From positions 135,064-199,063 of the forward strand of contig JAENYV010000003.1 of NCBI GenBank assembly GCA_016841605.1: DNA of 64,000 nucleotides, read 5' to 3'. The notes beneath the pieces were generated by a model, which was not told the DNA's origin, made no database searches, and saw only the letters and a list, made by a program, of their open reading frames with translations. The stretch comes from Dethiobacter alkaliphilus. GTDB lineage: Bacteria > Bacillota > Dethiobacteria > DTU022 > UBA8154. The first letter of the stretch is position 1. Every line of letters begins with the position of its first letter. Below, piece by piece: positions 1 through 8,240 of this stretch. The translations under genes were made by a program, and so were the position numbers.

Positions 1-1051
1 TGCTGAAAAACTCGCTGTCTTCGGAATTGTAAATGTCGTAACCGGGTTTATTGTTAAAAGTAAAAACGTGAGGAACCCTCATATATTTACCGAGTTCTTC
101 GTTGGACATATTCAATCCCAGATATACTGTGAAAAAGCCCTCCGAAACGGCAGCCTTGTCGATATTATCCTGTAACTCCTGAGAAATAAAGCTCTTATCG
201 TCTAAGAGCTTCAGGAGGGTTTTCTTATAATCCCCGGCAGAAATGACGTAATCTGCGTCATAAACGTTATTTTTACATGAGACTCCAACTGCGGATCCGT
301 TTTTTGTTATTATCTTATCCACATAGGAGTCCAGCTGCAATTCCCCGCCCTGTTTTCTGAAGTTTTCCGCGAGAATGTCAGCCCATGATTGCATGCCGCC
401 TTTCACAGTCCAATAGTCGGAAAAAATCCCCGAAATAGCCCCTCCCAAAAACATGGCCGGCATGTCCGGATAACCGAATCCACTGAATAGCTTGAACAGC
501 TTGGAGTCTTTTTCAAAATATTTGGCGGCAAACTCCGATGATGTCATACGGCCGTACTGCTTTGACAGTTTTATAAGCTTTGGGCTATTAACAATGTAGT
601 GAAGCATTGATGTTAGCATCTCAAGCCCGCTGCATAAAAAGGGCATCGGTTTATCCACGTCCCCCATCAGGCCGACTATTTTATCCAAATCCGAAAAAAG
701 CGTATCCAGCTTTTCTTTATCGGAGGGGAAAGCAGTGTAAATCATTTTTTTATAATCATCGTAAGTCTCAGGTGTTCCCTCTAAATCCTCTGAAACGAAT
801 CTTATTTTTTGTTTTACGAAGTCTATCTTTTCAAATACGCCTATCTCCTTCATGGCCTTAAATACCGATGCTGAAGCTTCGAAAGAAACAGTACCGCTTT
901 CAAAATAATAGCCCTTTCTGTAAAAACCCGCTGTATAGCCGCCAGGCCTGCTGTGGGATTCGAATATGGTTACTTGATGTCCCTTCTTTGCCAGAAGGTT
1001 GCCGGCAATAAGCCCACCGATTCCCGAACCGATGATTATTACTTTTTTCAA
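1..1051 (-). CDS. FAD-dependent oxidoreductase, phytoene-desaturase-like (C-terminus off the window)
   Basis: Partial gene: 350 codons are visible and the 3' end runs off the left edge. I start it at a TTG at 1049-1051, preceded by a GGGGGAG ribosome site. The protein opens with a Rossmann dinucleotide-binding motif (KKVIIIGSGIGGLIAG) followed by an FAD-type segment ESHSRPGGYTAGF, as in the phytoene desaturase / carotenoid isomerase-like NAD(P)/FAD oxidoreductases. The visible part has no membrane segment. It lies just downstream of a TetR-type repressor on the same strand with 32 bp between them, so the two are probably co-transcribed and the repressor probably controls it. The substrate cannot be told; this superfamily also includes saturases, amine oxidases and isomerases. 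Confidence 0.8.
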   Translation of the reverse strand, partial: MKKVIIIGSGIGGLIAGNLLAKKGHQVTIFESHSRPGGYTAGFYRKGYYFESGTVSFEASASVFKAMKEIGVFEKIDFVKQKIRFVSEDLEGTPETYDDYKKMIYTAFPSDKEKLDTLFSDLDKIVGLMGDVDKPMPFLCSGLEMLTSMLHYIVNSPKLIKLSKQYGRMTSSEFAAKYFEKDSKLFKLFSGFGYPDMPAMFLGGAISGIFSDYWTVKGGMQSWADILAENFRKQGGELQLDSYVDKIITKNGSAVGVSCKNNVYDADYVISAGDYKKTLLKLLDDKSFISQELQDNIDKAAVSEGFFTVYLGLNMSNEELGKYMRVPHVFTFNNKPGYDIYNSEDSEFFS

Positions 1052-1083
1052 TTTCCGCTCCCCCTTTAATCTGAATGAGTTCA

Positions 1084-1665
1084 CTATATTTTGGGTTCAG
1101 TCAAGCCTTTAATGACAAACTCTACTAAGTAATCTAAAATTTGCGGAAAATATTGGTTACCGACTTCTTCCTTATGGGTATCAATATTTATTAGCGCGTT
1201 AAAAATAGCCATAATAAGCTCACGATCGATATCGTCCCTCATTTTTCCTTCAGTCTGCCATTTTTTTATTAACTCCGCAAAACTGTTATATAAGAAGTCA
1301 ACATGTTTAATTCCGTTTTCTTCACGGTAATGTTGCTCCAGTTTGCTAAATATATCCCTGTTATACCATTCCCTCAATATGGGATTTGAGTTCATACCGC
1401 GGATGTTCAGTAACATCAATTCTTTAACCACATTTAAGGGATCCCCCTCCAGGTCGATAGATTCCATAATACTCTTTTTAAGTTTTACGTTTTCTTCTAA
1501 AAAAATATCCATAAAAAGCTTCTCTTTCGAAGAATAATAGTTATAAAAGGTACCTACCCCTATTCCAGCCATTTTTGTAATGTCAGACACATTTGTGTCT
1601 TTGAAGCCTTTGGAACTGAATAACTCTCTTCCGGAATTAAAGATATTCGCTTTTTTATCACTCAA
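1084..1665 (-). CDS. TetR/AcrR family transcriptional regulator
   Basis: The 193-residue protein has the usual TetR length. Its N-terminal helix-turn-helix lies at about residues 24-50 (TNVSDITKMAGIGVGTFYNY), followed by the KEKLF segment that starts the ligand-binding domain. The TTG start is supported by GGAGG 9 bp upstream. A perfect 11-bp inverted repeat lies 20 bp upstream of the start, the expected place for an autoregulatory operator. The FAD oxidoreductase immediately downstream is the likely target gene. The ligand is unknown. Confidence 0.88.
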   Translation of the reverse strand: MSDKKANIFNSGRELFSSKGFKDTNVSDITKMAGIGVGTFYNYYSSKEKLFMDIFLEENVKLKKSIMESIDLEGDPLNVVKELMLLNIRGMNSNPILREWYNRDIFSKLEQHYREENGIKHVDFLYNSFAELIKKWQTEGKMRDDIDRELIMAIFNALINIDTHKEEVGNQYFPQILDYLVEFVIKGLTEPKI

Positions 1666-1684
1666 ATAACTTACCTCCAGAAAT

Positions 1685-1714
1685 CATGAATGAATTTTAT
1701 TTTATTCATTCATG
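1685..1714. promoter_or_regulatory. Palindromic operator, probably for the adjacent TetR regulator
   Basis: CATGAATGAAT (1685-1695) and ATTCATTCATG (1704-1714) form a perfect 11-bp inverted repeat around an 8-bp AT spacer. It sits between the divergently transcribed TetR and AraC genes. A further partial copy, CATGAATGAT, occurs at 1798-1807, next to the AraC gene. TetR dimers bind this kind of site; assignment to this regulator rests on position only. Confidence 0.6.
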
Positions 1715-1846
1715 TTACACAATAAAACTTTTTATTGTCTTTAAATTATAAATTAAAAAGCTATAATATTATTATAGTTTTATACGCTATATATTTCATG
1801 AATGATATTAACAAAAAGTAGCAAAATATTGATGGGAGGGAAAATA

Positions 1847-2713
1847 ATGGATAATTACTTGCGACAAGACTATACTATAATACCTGACCAATATTTTCCT
1901 GTCAGTATAGCCTTGCACAATAACCCCCTGCCCGGACCTATTTTTGCAAGCCATTGGCACGAACATTTTCAATTTATCTATTGCATTAAAGGGGGGGCCC
2001 GGATTTATTGCAACGGTAATCCCATTCATTTAGCTGCCGGAGAAGTAATGGTTATTAATATTAATGAAATGCATTATGGAGAAAGTTTAAATGGAGACAT
2101 GAGTTATTATGTTATTATGGTAGACCCCTCATTTATTCTTAGCAACGAGGTCGATGCCTGTCAAACCAAATATATATCCCCACTGTCATTAAATCTTATC
2201 CTGTTTGCCAACCAAATCGGCGATGATGAAGACTTAGTAGATTGCATTAAAAAGATGATTTATGAATATAACACTCAACCAACCGGGTTTGAACTTGCTG
2301 TGAAAGCGTGCATATACAACGCTATGGTTCTTTTGTTAAGAAAGCATGTGGTCCGTTCTTTTAGCCCGAAAGAATATGATATGCAGGAGGCAAACATGAA
2401 ACGCCTCCAAAGTGTCTTTCGTTATATTAAAAACAACTATACCCAGGTAATTGATTTAAAGGAACTTGCAGATATCGCCTGTTTAAGTACCGGCCATTTC
2501 TGCAGGATTTTCAAAAAACTTACCGGAAAATCAGCCATAGATTACATAAATCAACTACGCGTCGAAAAAGCCGTAATGCTTCTGAGAGAAGGCGAATGCA
2601 ATATTAAAGAAATTGCCTTTACGACTGGTTTTAATGATTCTAACTACTTTACGAGAGTATTTAAAAAATATAAAAATATGGCACCTAATGAGTTCAAAAA
2701 ATCGATTTGCTAA
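1847..2713 (+). CDS. AraC family transcriptional regulator with N-terminal cupin domain
   Basis: 288 residues from the ATG at 1847, chosen because GGGAGGG lies 6 bp before it; an upstream ATG at 1802 has no such site. The N-terminal half is an AraC-type cupin (SHWHEHFQFIYCIKGGAR, then a glycine-rich turn and MHYGES) that would bind a small ligand. The C-terminal 100 residues carry the double helix-turn-helix: LKELADIACLSTGHFCRIFK followed by IKEIAFTTGFNDSNYFTRVFKK. It is divergent from the TetR gene and shares its intergenic region. Target genes are not evident. Confidence 0.88.
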   Translation: MDNYLRQDYTIIPDQYFPVSIALHNNPLPGPIFASHWHEHFQFIYCIKGGARIYCNGNPIHLAAGEVMVININEMHYGESLNGDMSYYVIMVDPSFILSNEVDACQTKYISPLSLNLILFANQIGDDEDLVDCIKKMIYEYNTQPTGFELAVKACIYNAMVLLLRKHVVRSFSPKEYDMQEANMKRLQSVFRYIKNNYTQVIDLKELADIACLSTGHFCRIFKKLTGKSAIDYINQLRVEKAVMLLREGECNIKEIAFTTGFNDSNYFTRVFKKYKNMAPNEFKKSIC

Positions 2714-2856
2714 CCCTCCACAAAACAGATTTGGTGCAATTGACGGAGTTAATCATCATAAAAAGAGCCGGGCTCTCTCACTCCGGCTTCTCCACATCAA
2801 GATACTTCGTTTCTCTATAAATATCCGAAAACCACCGACATCCAATTTAAAAATGT

Positions 2857-3012
2857 TTACAAGTCTGCGATTGCAATAATTAATGCTCCTGCTAAAAGAA
2901 TTATAACAATCCAGAGCTTTGTATCCAGTTTGCCTATCTTTGTACTTATTTCCATAAGTTTCTTCGTATTGATATCGCTTTTTAAGTTATTTAATTCTTT
3001 ACTCTTATCCAT
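2857..3012 (-). CDS. Small membrane-anchored protein, XhlA-like (51 aa)
   Basis: A 51-residue protein starting at the ATG at 3010-3012, with GGAG 8 bp upstream; an in-frame ATG 21 bp further out lacks a site. The first 30 residues are charged and probably helical. The C-terminus is a single membrane span (LWIVIILLAGALIIAIADL). That layout matches small XhlA/haemolysin-like proteins of Firmicutes and their phages, but similarity this short is weak. No phage genes lie nearby. Function unknown. Confidence 0.5.
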   Translation of the reverse strand: MDKSKELNNLKSDINTKKLMEISTKIGKLDTKLWIVIILLAGALIIAIADL

Positions 3013-3111
3013 ATGACGGTCTCCTTTTGACATACAGCCTAATCTTCGATAGTATTTTATTCGCATATTAACTACATTAGAACCTCAAAAGGCTTTTAAA
3101 AAAATAAGTAA

Positions 3112-3154
3112 AAGCCCTCTGCGGACAGTCATTTTAACTGTCCGCAGAGGGCTT
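3112..3154 (-). terminator. Rho-independent terminator of the DUF2680-like gene
   Basis: Perfect 18-bp inverted repeat (3112-3129 with 3137-3154) with a 7-nt loop. Read on the minus strand it is followed by a T-rich stretch (TTTTACTTATTTTTTT). It lies 12 bp past the stop of the gene at 3166-3666. Confidence 0.85.
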
Positions 3155-3165
3155 AGCTTTAAACG

Positions 3166-3666
3166 TTAATTCGTGTTGTCTGTTGTTCCTTCGTTTGTAC
3201 CTTCGTTTTGAAAAGCACCTCTAAATTTTCCCTTAATATGTTCACCTCTGCCGGCAAGCATGGGAAATCTATCGTTTTCCCGCATGTTGGCTATGCCTTC
3301 GGAGATCCTTTCTTTCATCTGATCTGCCGTTTCCTCATTAATCAAGCCCCATTCCAAGTACTTATCAATAATTTGCCCGTCAATATCAGCTGCATTTTCT
3401 CTTAGTGCATAAATTTCCTCTTTCTGCTCATCCGTTAGTGCCGCCCACTTTTCTTGGGAGGCCTCCATGTTGGCTCTTATTTCTTCCATTTTTTCCTTTT
3501 GCTCGTCTGTCAGGCAAATACGTTCCCTTTTCTCCATCCTATCGCAGATACCAGGGCTTGTGGTGTCGGTCGTGCCGTCATCGTTCGTGGCAAACACTGC
3601 CCCGACACCCAATGTTGCTAGAAGGGCCAGTGCGCAAATGCCTGAGATAATTTTATATGGTTTCAT
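3166..3666 (-). CDS. Exported DUF2680-like / Spy-like protein
   Basis: 166 residues from an ATG preceded by GGAGG (GGAGGATGATAAAATG); the longer frame to 3708 has no ribosome site. Residues 1-26 are a signal peptide ending near VGAVFA. The mature part is rich in Glu, Lys and Arg and contains the repeated LTDEQKE(K/E)M/I segments (LTDEQKEKMEEIRANMEAS, then LTDEQKEEIYALREN) typical of DUF2680 and of Spy/CpxP-type periplasmic chaperone-like helical proteins. The C-terminus is Asn/Thr-rich. The role is probably extracytoplasmic, possibly metal or stress related; this is inference. Confidence 0.7.
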   Translation of the reverse strand: MKPYKIISGICALALLATLGVGAVFATNDDGTTDTTSPGICDRMEKRERICLTDEQKEKMEEIRANMEASQEKWAALTDEQKEEIYALRENAADIDGQIIDKYLEWGLINEETADQMKERISEGIANMRENDRFPMLAGRGEHIKGKFRGAFQNEGTNEGTTDNTN

Positions 3667-4203
3667 TTTATCATCCTCCAATTTTTTAAAATTTGCTTGT
3701 CTGGTCACCAGTATGATGGGCTCATACCTTCTCCTCGATCATACTTTAATAGATTTGGTCTTCCCCCGATAAAGCACGGCAGCTCTACATCCATTAGCGG
3801 CATTTAAATTTTATTCATAAGTAATCACCTCACTTATGATTAAGTATAGCTTGATTTTACCTGAACGGATGTTTTAAATCCCCGAAGAGAAGCGGTAGAA
3901 ATGCCGCAAAGTTGCCGTAAAAAAGGTCATAAAAATAAAAAAAAATCCTTACATAAAGAAGGAATGTTATACAATTAGTTGGTTGGCCCATAAGACCATC
4001 AGCGTGACAGTTGGCTTAACAGAAAGAAAATTCCTTGGAATACGGCAAAGATAATGGTAGAATTTGAATGTAGATTTGCGGGGTCATCATAAACTTAAGA
4101 GGTACAAGCATTTACATTTAATAGTAGATACCTTCGTAGGATACGTTCATAAAATATCTGCGTCGGTTACAGATGGACCGCTGAAAAAATGAAAGGAGAA
4201 ACC
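3667..4203. other. 537-bp intergenic region between divergent genes
   Basis: It separates the DUF2680-like gene (minus) from the AI-2E-family gene (plus). It is AT-rich and must hold two divergent promoters, but I could not single out convincing -35/-10 pairs, and no RNA gene or repeat was recognised. Confidence 0.5.
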
Positions 4204-5301
4204 ATGTGGAATTCAAAACTGTTTAAAACCGGAATCGGCATCCTGCTCGTCTTCCTGATTATTTACATCGGCAGCCGAATTACCTTTGTTTTTCAACCAT
4301 TTATTGTCGCCTTCGAAGCGCTCTTCTTCTCTTTCTTGATTTCCGGATTATTTTATTACCTGACATTTCCATTTGTTGACTGGCTGAATAAACAAAAACT
4401 GCCGCGTTCAGCCGCAATATTAATCATCTACCTGCTGGCTGTCGGACTGCTTGTACTTCTTGGTATTACCGCCGGACCGATCTTACAAAATGAATTTACC
4501 AACTTGGCCAAAAGCATTCCGGAAAAAATAAAGCAAGCTCAGCAGCTTCTTCTTGCCCTGGAAGATACAGCGTTCAGTACCCGCCTGATCAACCCGGAAA
4601 CCTTGAACATCGATAACATCACCGACAGTATCGCAGGCGGCATCAGTAGAGCGTTTAACCAGGTAGCAATCAGCGTTGCTGCTCTGTTCGACTTCATCAC
4701 AAGCATATTCATGACCATAGTCATTGTTCCTTTTTTGCTCTACTACATGCTTAAAGAAAAAAACAAAGCACTTATTCCCGGGATGGTCAGCCGTCTCGCT
4801 CCTCCAAAATATGTTACAAAAATTAACAGTATACTGGCGGAAATGAATAGACTGCTGAGCTTTTATGTACAGGGACTGGCGATCGTTTGTCTTTGTGTCG
4901 GCATTTTATCGTATATCGGGTTCCTTATCATCAGCCTTGACTATGCCTTAATTCTGGCCATTTTCATTATGGTGGCCAATATTGTCCCCTTCCTTGGTCC
5001 GTTTATCGGCGCTGTCCCTGCAGTGATTGTGGGTCTTCTGGGATCACCGTTAATGATGCTGCAGGTCATTGCAGTTATCGTTATTGTTCAGCAGGTAGAA
5101 AGCCTGCTTATTTCTCCGCAAGTAATGGGGCGGAAGCTGGCCTTGAGCCCTTTAGCCATTATTCTGGTTGTTCTCGTTGCCGGCCGTCTGGGCGGGATAG
5201 TGGGGATTATTCTGGCAATCCCCATCTTCACCATGTTTAAGATAATTGCTTCCCATATTTACGAACAAATCCAACTCAATAGGAAAGCATCGGTTGAATA
5301 G
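4204..5301 (+). CDS. AI-2E family transporter (permease)
   Basis: 365 residues; the ATG at 4204 has AAAGGAG 6 bp upstream, so I prefer it to the ATG at 4189, which overlaps that site. The protein has about eight hydrophobic segments: pairs near residues 5-45 and 60-90, one near 155, and a cluster between 210 and 350. It has the FLGPFIGAVPAVIVGL segment characteristic of the AI-2E/YdiK/YtvI/PerM family. Members include autoinducer-2 exporters and sodium/proton antiporters, so the substrate is open. It stands alone. Confidence 0.85.
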   Translation: MWNSKLFKTGIGILLVFLIIYIGSRITFVFQPFIVAFEALFFSFLISGLFYYLTFPFVDWLNKQKLPRSAAILIIYLLAVGLLVLLGITAGPILQNEFTNLAKSIPEKIKQAQQLLLALEDTAFSTRLINPETLNIDNITDSIAGGISRAFNQVAISVAALFDFITSIFMTIVIVPFLLYYMLKEKNKALIPGMVSRLAPPKYVTKINSILAEMNRLLSFYVQGLAIVCLCVGILSYIGFLIISLDYALILAIFIMVANIVPFLGPFIGAVPAVIVGLLGSPLMMLQVIAVIVIVQQVESLLISPQVMGRKLALSPLAIILVVLVAGRLGGIVGIILAIPIFTMFKIIASHIYEQIQLNRKASVE

Positions 5302-5324
5302 ATAACGAGTTGATATAACTAATG

Positions 5325-5999
5325 TTAACAGGGCTTCCCCAGCAGGAAACCCTGACCGAATTGTACTCCCAGCTCCATCACCCTTTGGAGTTCATCTTCT
5401 GTTTCAATACCCTCTGCTATAAAAATTGCATTAATCTCGCCGGCCATGTTAGACAGGTTTTTAATAATCACCTGGTTAATTTTACGGTCAAGGTTTATGA
5501 GAAAAGAACGGTCAAGCTTGATATATTCCGGTTTCAGTAAAGAAACGAGCAAAAGACGCTCGAACCCGAAACTGATATTATCTACAGCTACACTGTATCC
5601 GTATTTTTTTAGCTTACTAACTGCATCCGCCAGCTCAGATATGTATCCCCGGATATTATCCATCTCAACAAGTTCAAAGGTAACCATCTCAGGGGGATAC
5701 AGATTTATTAATTCTTCAATCTTTTTACTCTTCATCAGCCATAATAAAGTTAAAGGATGAACATGAACAAAAAGGCGAGAGATTGGCGGAGCGGACTCCA
5801 TGCTCTTTTGCAGGCACAGGTAATCCAATTCCCGGGAAAAACCCAGTTCTTTCGCTTGGTCAAAAACAAAACCCGGCCTCTGACCATCCGGCCCTCTCAT
5901 CAGCCCCTCTGCCCCTATAACTATATTTGATGACAAATCAAAAATCGGCTGGTATACAAAACAAATATCCTTTTTTAAAATAACACTTAATAATTGCAT
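5325..5999 (-). CDS. EAL-domain protein, possibly degenerate c-di-GMP phosphodiesterase
   Basis: 224 residues, starting at an ATG with AGGAGG just upstream; an in-frame TTG 60 bp further out has no site. The whole protein is one EAL domain with no sensor or GGDEF partner. The signature reads AEGLMRG (EGL instead of EAL). KLDRSFL, the late Glu (IAEGIET) and the Gln of the final QGFLLGKP are kept. The metal-binding DDFG motif, however, is DNIS (VAVDNISFGFERL), so one usual Asp ligand is replaced by Asn. It may be a slow enzyme or a c-di-GMP-binding or protein-binding module. It converges with the AI-2E gene. Confidence 0.8.
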   Translation of the reverse strand: MQLLSVILKKDICFVYQPIFDLSSNIVIGAEGLMRGPDGQRPGFVFDQAKELGFSRELDYLCLQKSMESAPPISRLFVHVHPLTLLWLMKSKKIEELINLYPPEMVTFELVEMDNIRGYISELADAVSKLKKYGYSVAVDNISFGFERLLLVSLLKPEYIKLDRSFLINLDRKINQVIIKNLSNMAGEINAIFIAEGIETEDELQRVMELGVQFGQGFLLGKPC

Positions 6000-6283
6000 G
6001 AAGGCCTCCTGTTTTTCAGCATTTGTATGGATGCTGCCTTTAATATATCCGGCTCTCAATCATGATAGTATGAAAAAAACGAAAATAGGATTATAAACAC
6101 AGTTTTTCCCATACGCATTCCTTCCAAAATATATTATATGGTAATCGGGTATATTCTCTTTTCGTATTTTTTCTTGAAAAGTACACTTTCCCGTTGGGAA
6201 ATTGCGCTTTATTTTCCTTGCCAAAAAAACAAAATAGAAGTATACTAATATCAAACATATGTTCTGCTGAGGAGGTGGTCTTG

Positions 6284-6622
6284 ATGCTTAGCAGACTTTT
6301 TCACCAATTCCAATGTAGCACCATGATGCTTTCGGAGCATGTCGAAGCGATAACTGAACACCGGCGGAAAAAGAAAAAAAATGAAGATCTATACGTTCCG
6401 GAAGTCGATCAACAGCAGCTTGAAGAATGGGAGTGGTTGCTTAAACGGTCTCTTGAAAAAAATTCTTCTGTCCGGGTTACTTATCTTTTGAACAACAGAC
6501 GAAATACAGTAATCGGCATCGTTGAAATCATAAATACAAATAAAAGATTAATTCTTTTACGGACAACAAATGAAATTAAGACGATATCTCCGGATACGGT
6601 TATTGAAGTAGCTGAGGGATAG
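6284..6622 (+). CDS. YolD-like family protein
   Basis: 112 residues from the ATG at 6284, with GGAGG 9 bp before it. The C-terminal half (VRVTYLLNNRRNTVIGIVEI through LRTTNEIKTISPDTVIEV) has the small beta-rich pattern of YolD-like proteins, which in Bacillus lie next to Y-family polymerases or sporulation genes and are little characterised. The N-terminus has a run of basic residues (HRRKKKKNE). No polymerase gene is adjacent. It converges with the response-regulator gene, only 2 bp apart. Confidence 0.65.
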   Translation: MLSRLFHQFQCSTMMLSEHVEAITEHRRKKKKNEDLYVPEVDQQQLEEWEWLLKRSLEKNSSVRVTYLLNNRRNTVIGIVEIINTNKRLILLRTTNEIKTISPDTVIEVAEG

Positions 6623-6624
6623 GA

Positions 6625-7011
6625 CTACCCTTTCACTCCACCCGGTTTTTTAATCTTAAGCAAACGGCATATGCTCCGGAGAAGATCGTACAGACAAAAG
6701 GGCTTTTCCAATATACCCTGGGCTAATTGTAAAATCTCTTTATAAGCCCTTTCTCTGAGCCCTGTAACAATGATTACCGAAATTTCTTTTAAACCATCCA
6801 TTTTACGCATTTGTTTTAAAATATCAAAGCCGCTTAAACCCGGCATTTCCAGGTCAAGTATCACCAGTCCCGGTTGCAGGTCTTCAATTTGACGGAGATT
6901 AAAAATTTTGTTAAAGCCAATAACTTCAAAACCGCTTTCTTGTAAAAACTCAACAACTAACGATAACAATTCTTCATTGTCATCTATTACGATAATTCTG
7001 TGTTTTTCCAA
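6625..7011 (-). CDS. Single-domain response regulator (CheY/Spo0F-like)
   Basis: A stand-alone receiver domain of 128 residues. It has the acidic pair in IVIDDNEE, the phosphoacceptor Asp in LVILDLEMPGLSGFD, the conserved Thr in VIIVTG and the Lys in EKPF. There is no output domain. I start it at the TTG at 7011, which has GGGGGG about 7 bp upstream; the frame stays open to 7026. No histidine kinase lies next to it, so its partner is encoded elsewhere. It probably works in a phosphorelay or by protein contact. Confidence 0.8.
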   Translation of the reverse strand: MEKHRIIVIDDNEELLSLVVEFLQESGFEVIGFNKIFNLRQIEDLQPGLVILDLEMPGLSGFDILKQMRKMDGLKEISVIIVTGLRERAYKEILQLAQGILEKPFCLYDLLRSICRLLKIKKPGGVKG

Positions 7012-7131
7012 AAGAAATCCCCCCAAACGAACAATAATTATATTTATTCATTATCTTATAAATTTTCTGCATTAAACTATTAAATTATTCGACAATACTG
7101 AAAATATTTCCTGCTTTATATCACAATTTTT

Positions 7132-7165
7132 TTGATAAAAAAAAAGGGGATGATTAACATCCCCT
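7132..7165 (-). terminator. Terminator at the end of the Bam-like operon
   Basis: GGGGATG (7146-7152) and CATCCCC (7158-7164) form a stem around a 5-nt loop. On the minus strand it is followed by an uninterrupted run of nine T. It lies about 85 bp past the stop of the MvhD-like gene and closes the long minus-strand operon. Confidence 0.85.
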
Positions 7166-7248
7166 CATGGAAATTTTCAGATCCGTAATTATCACTACGG
7201 CGCAAGATTGCTGATTTTGCGACACCGCTAATTATTAATTTTTGGCTG

Positions 7249-8112
7249 TCAGTCAATCGGTAAAGGATTATCTATCATTTTTTCTTTACTCTTTCTGACT
7301 ATAGTTCTTTCTTCTTCAGGAACAGGAGGAGGGACAGGCTCGCCGATAATCTTTGTCACCGCACCAAATCGAGGGGGGCAAGCTTCAAAGCAAGTTCCGC
7401 ATTTTATACATTTCTCCTGGTCAATAACATGAATCCGGTTCTTGGCACTTATAATCGCCTCTACGGGACATCTCTTCGCACAAGCCATACAGGCCCGACA
7501 CTTTTCCGGATCAATATAGTATGAAATTACTTCGTTAAGCAACCTATCTATTTCATCTCCGGTAAAAAACTTCTCATACTCCTCCGGATTCCGAAGAGGC
7601 GTTCTCAGCTTCGCATTTTTTACTACTTTAATATAGGGAACCAACCTGGTGATTTCCGCAAGTCCGGACTTTAAGATATCTTCGTCTATTCCTTCACCTT
7701 TGCCAAGCGGTCCTAGCTCCTTCACCTTCTTAATAAAATTATTAACAACTTCCACATAAAGGTTCCCTTCACTGCCGGACATAAATTCAATCCTTAACCT
7801 TTCGGGATGCAGCCCGATGTGTTCCAGTATTTTTCTAAAGAGAAGCACCATGTTTAAGGCATAGTAATTTCCATGAGTAATATAATTACATTCATTCAAA
7901 CGGCAACCACCGATAAACACTCCATCTATTCCTTTGGAGAAAGCTCTTATTACATGTGCCGGGTCGACTCTACCGGAACACATGACACGAATAAGCCTTA
8001 TTTCAGTTGCATATTGCAGTCTGGAAACTCCAGCCAGGTCAGCAGCACCGTATGCTCACCACTGGCAGACAAAACCTATTATTCTTGGTTTAAATTTAAG
8101 TCCCGTGCTCAT
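7249..8112 (-). CDS. bamF: Selenocysteine-containing MvhD/BamF-like iron-sulfur protein
   Basis: Reading through the in-frame TGA at 8056-8058 gives 287 residues starting at the ATG at 8110-8112, with AGGAGGG upstream. The N-terminus is an MvhD/FlpD domain; the TGA falls in FVCQW-U-AYGAADLAG, at the second Cys of the family's C-x-W-C motif, which is Sec in some homologues such as archaeal VhuD. C-terminal residues about 203-245 carry two [4Fe-4S] motifs (CRACMACAKRCP and CIKCGTCFEACP). MvhD proteins pass electrons to HdrA. As last gene of the operon, after the HdrA-like gene, it matches BamF of class II benzoyl-CoA reductase. The assignment to Bam rather than a generic Hdr complex rests on gene order. 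Without readthrough the N-terminal domain would be broken. Confidence 0.85.
8021..8058 (-). promoter_or_regulatory. UGA selenocysteine codon and possible bacterial SECIS (MvhD-like gene)
   Basis: UGA at 8058-8056 (minus strand). A short hairpin follows 22 nt later: CTGGA (8033-8029), loop GTT, TCCAG (8025-8021). Bacterial SECIS elements are stem-loops just after the UGA with a G-U bearing apical loop; this one is short and a little distant, so only the codon call is firm. Confidence 0.5.
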
Positions 8113-8147
8113 TCGTTCTCACCCTCCTTTGCTTGTAATTTTGGGAC

Positions 8148-8231
8148 GGAAGCAAGGGGACGGTTCTCCTGCTTCCTTCCTCTGCAGTTTTATCAAAGTA
8201 TAGGAAGCAGGAGAACCGTCCCCTTGCTTCC
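8148..8231. repeat. REP-like long inverted repeat between the HdrA-like and MvhD-like genes
   Basis: Two perfect 29-bp arms (8148-8176 and 8203-8231) separated by 26 bp. The core reads AAGGGGACGGTTCTCCTGCT. The arms begin and end with GGAAGCA/TGCTTCC, so each arm is itself partly palindromic. It fills the 128-bp gap between hdrA (stop at 8241) and the MvhD-like gene (start 8112). I recognise this GGGGACGGTTCTC type of palindrome as a dispersed, REP-like repeat of Peptococcaceae and related Clostridia. In the mRNA it would form a very stable hairpin between two cistrons and could protect or separate them. A six-frame reading yields a spurious short ORF across it. Confidence 0.75.
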
Positions 8232-8240
8232 CTTGCTGCA

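Noticed and set aside
6060-6254. 64-residue minus-strand frame upstream of the EAL gene
   Set aside because: No ribosome site, low-complexity composition and no recognisable domain; probably the promoter region.
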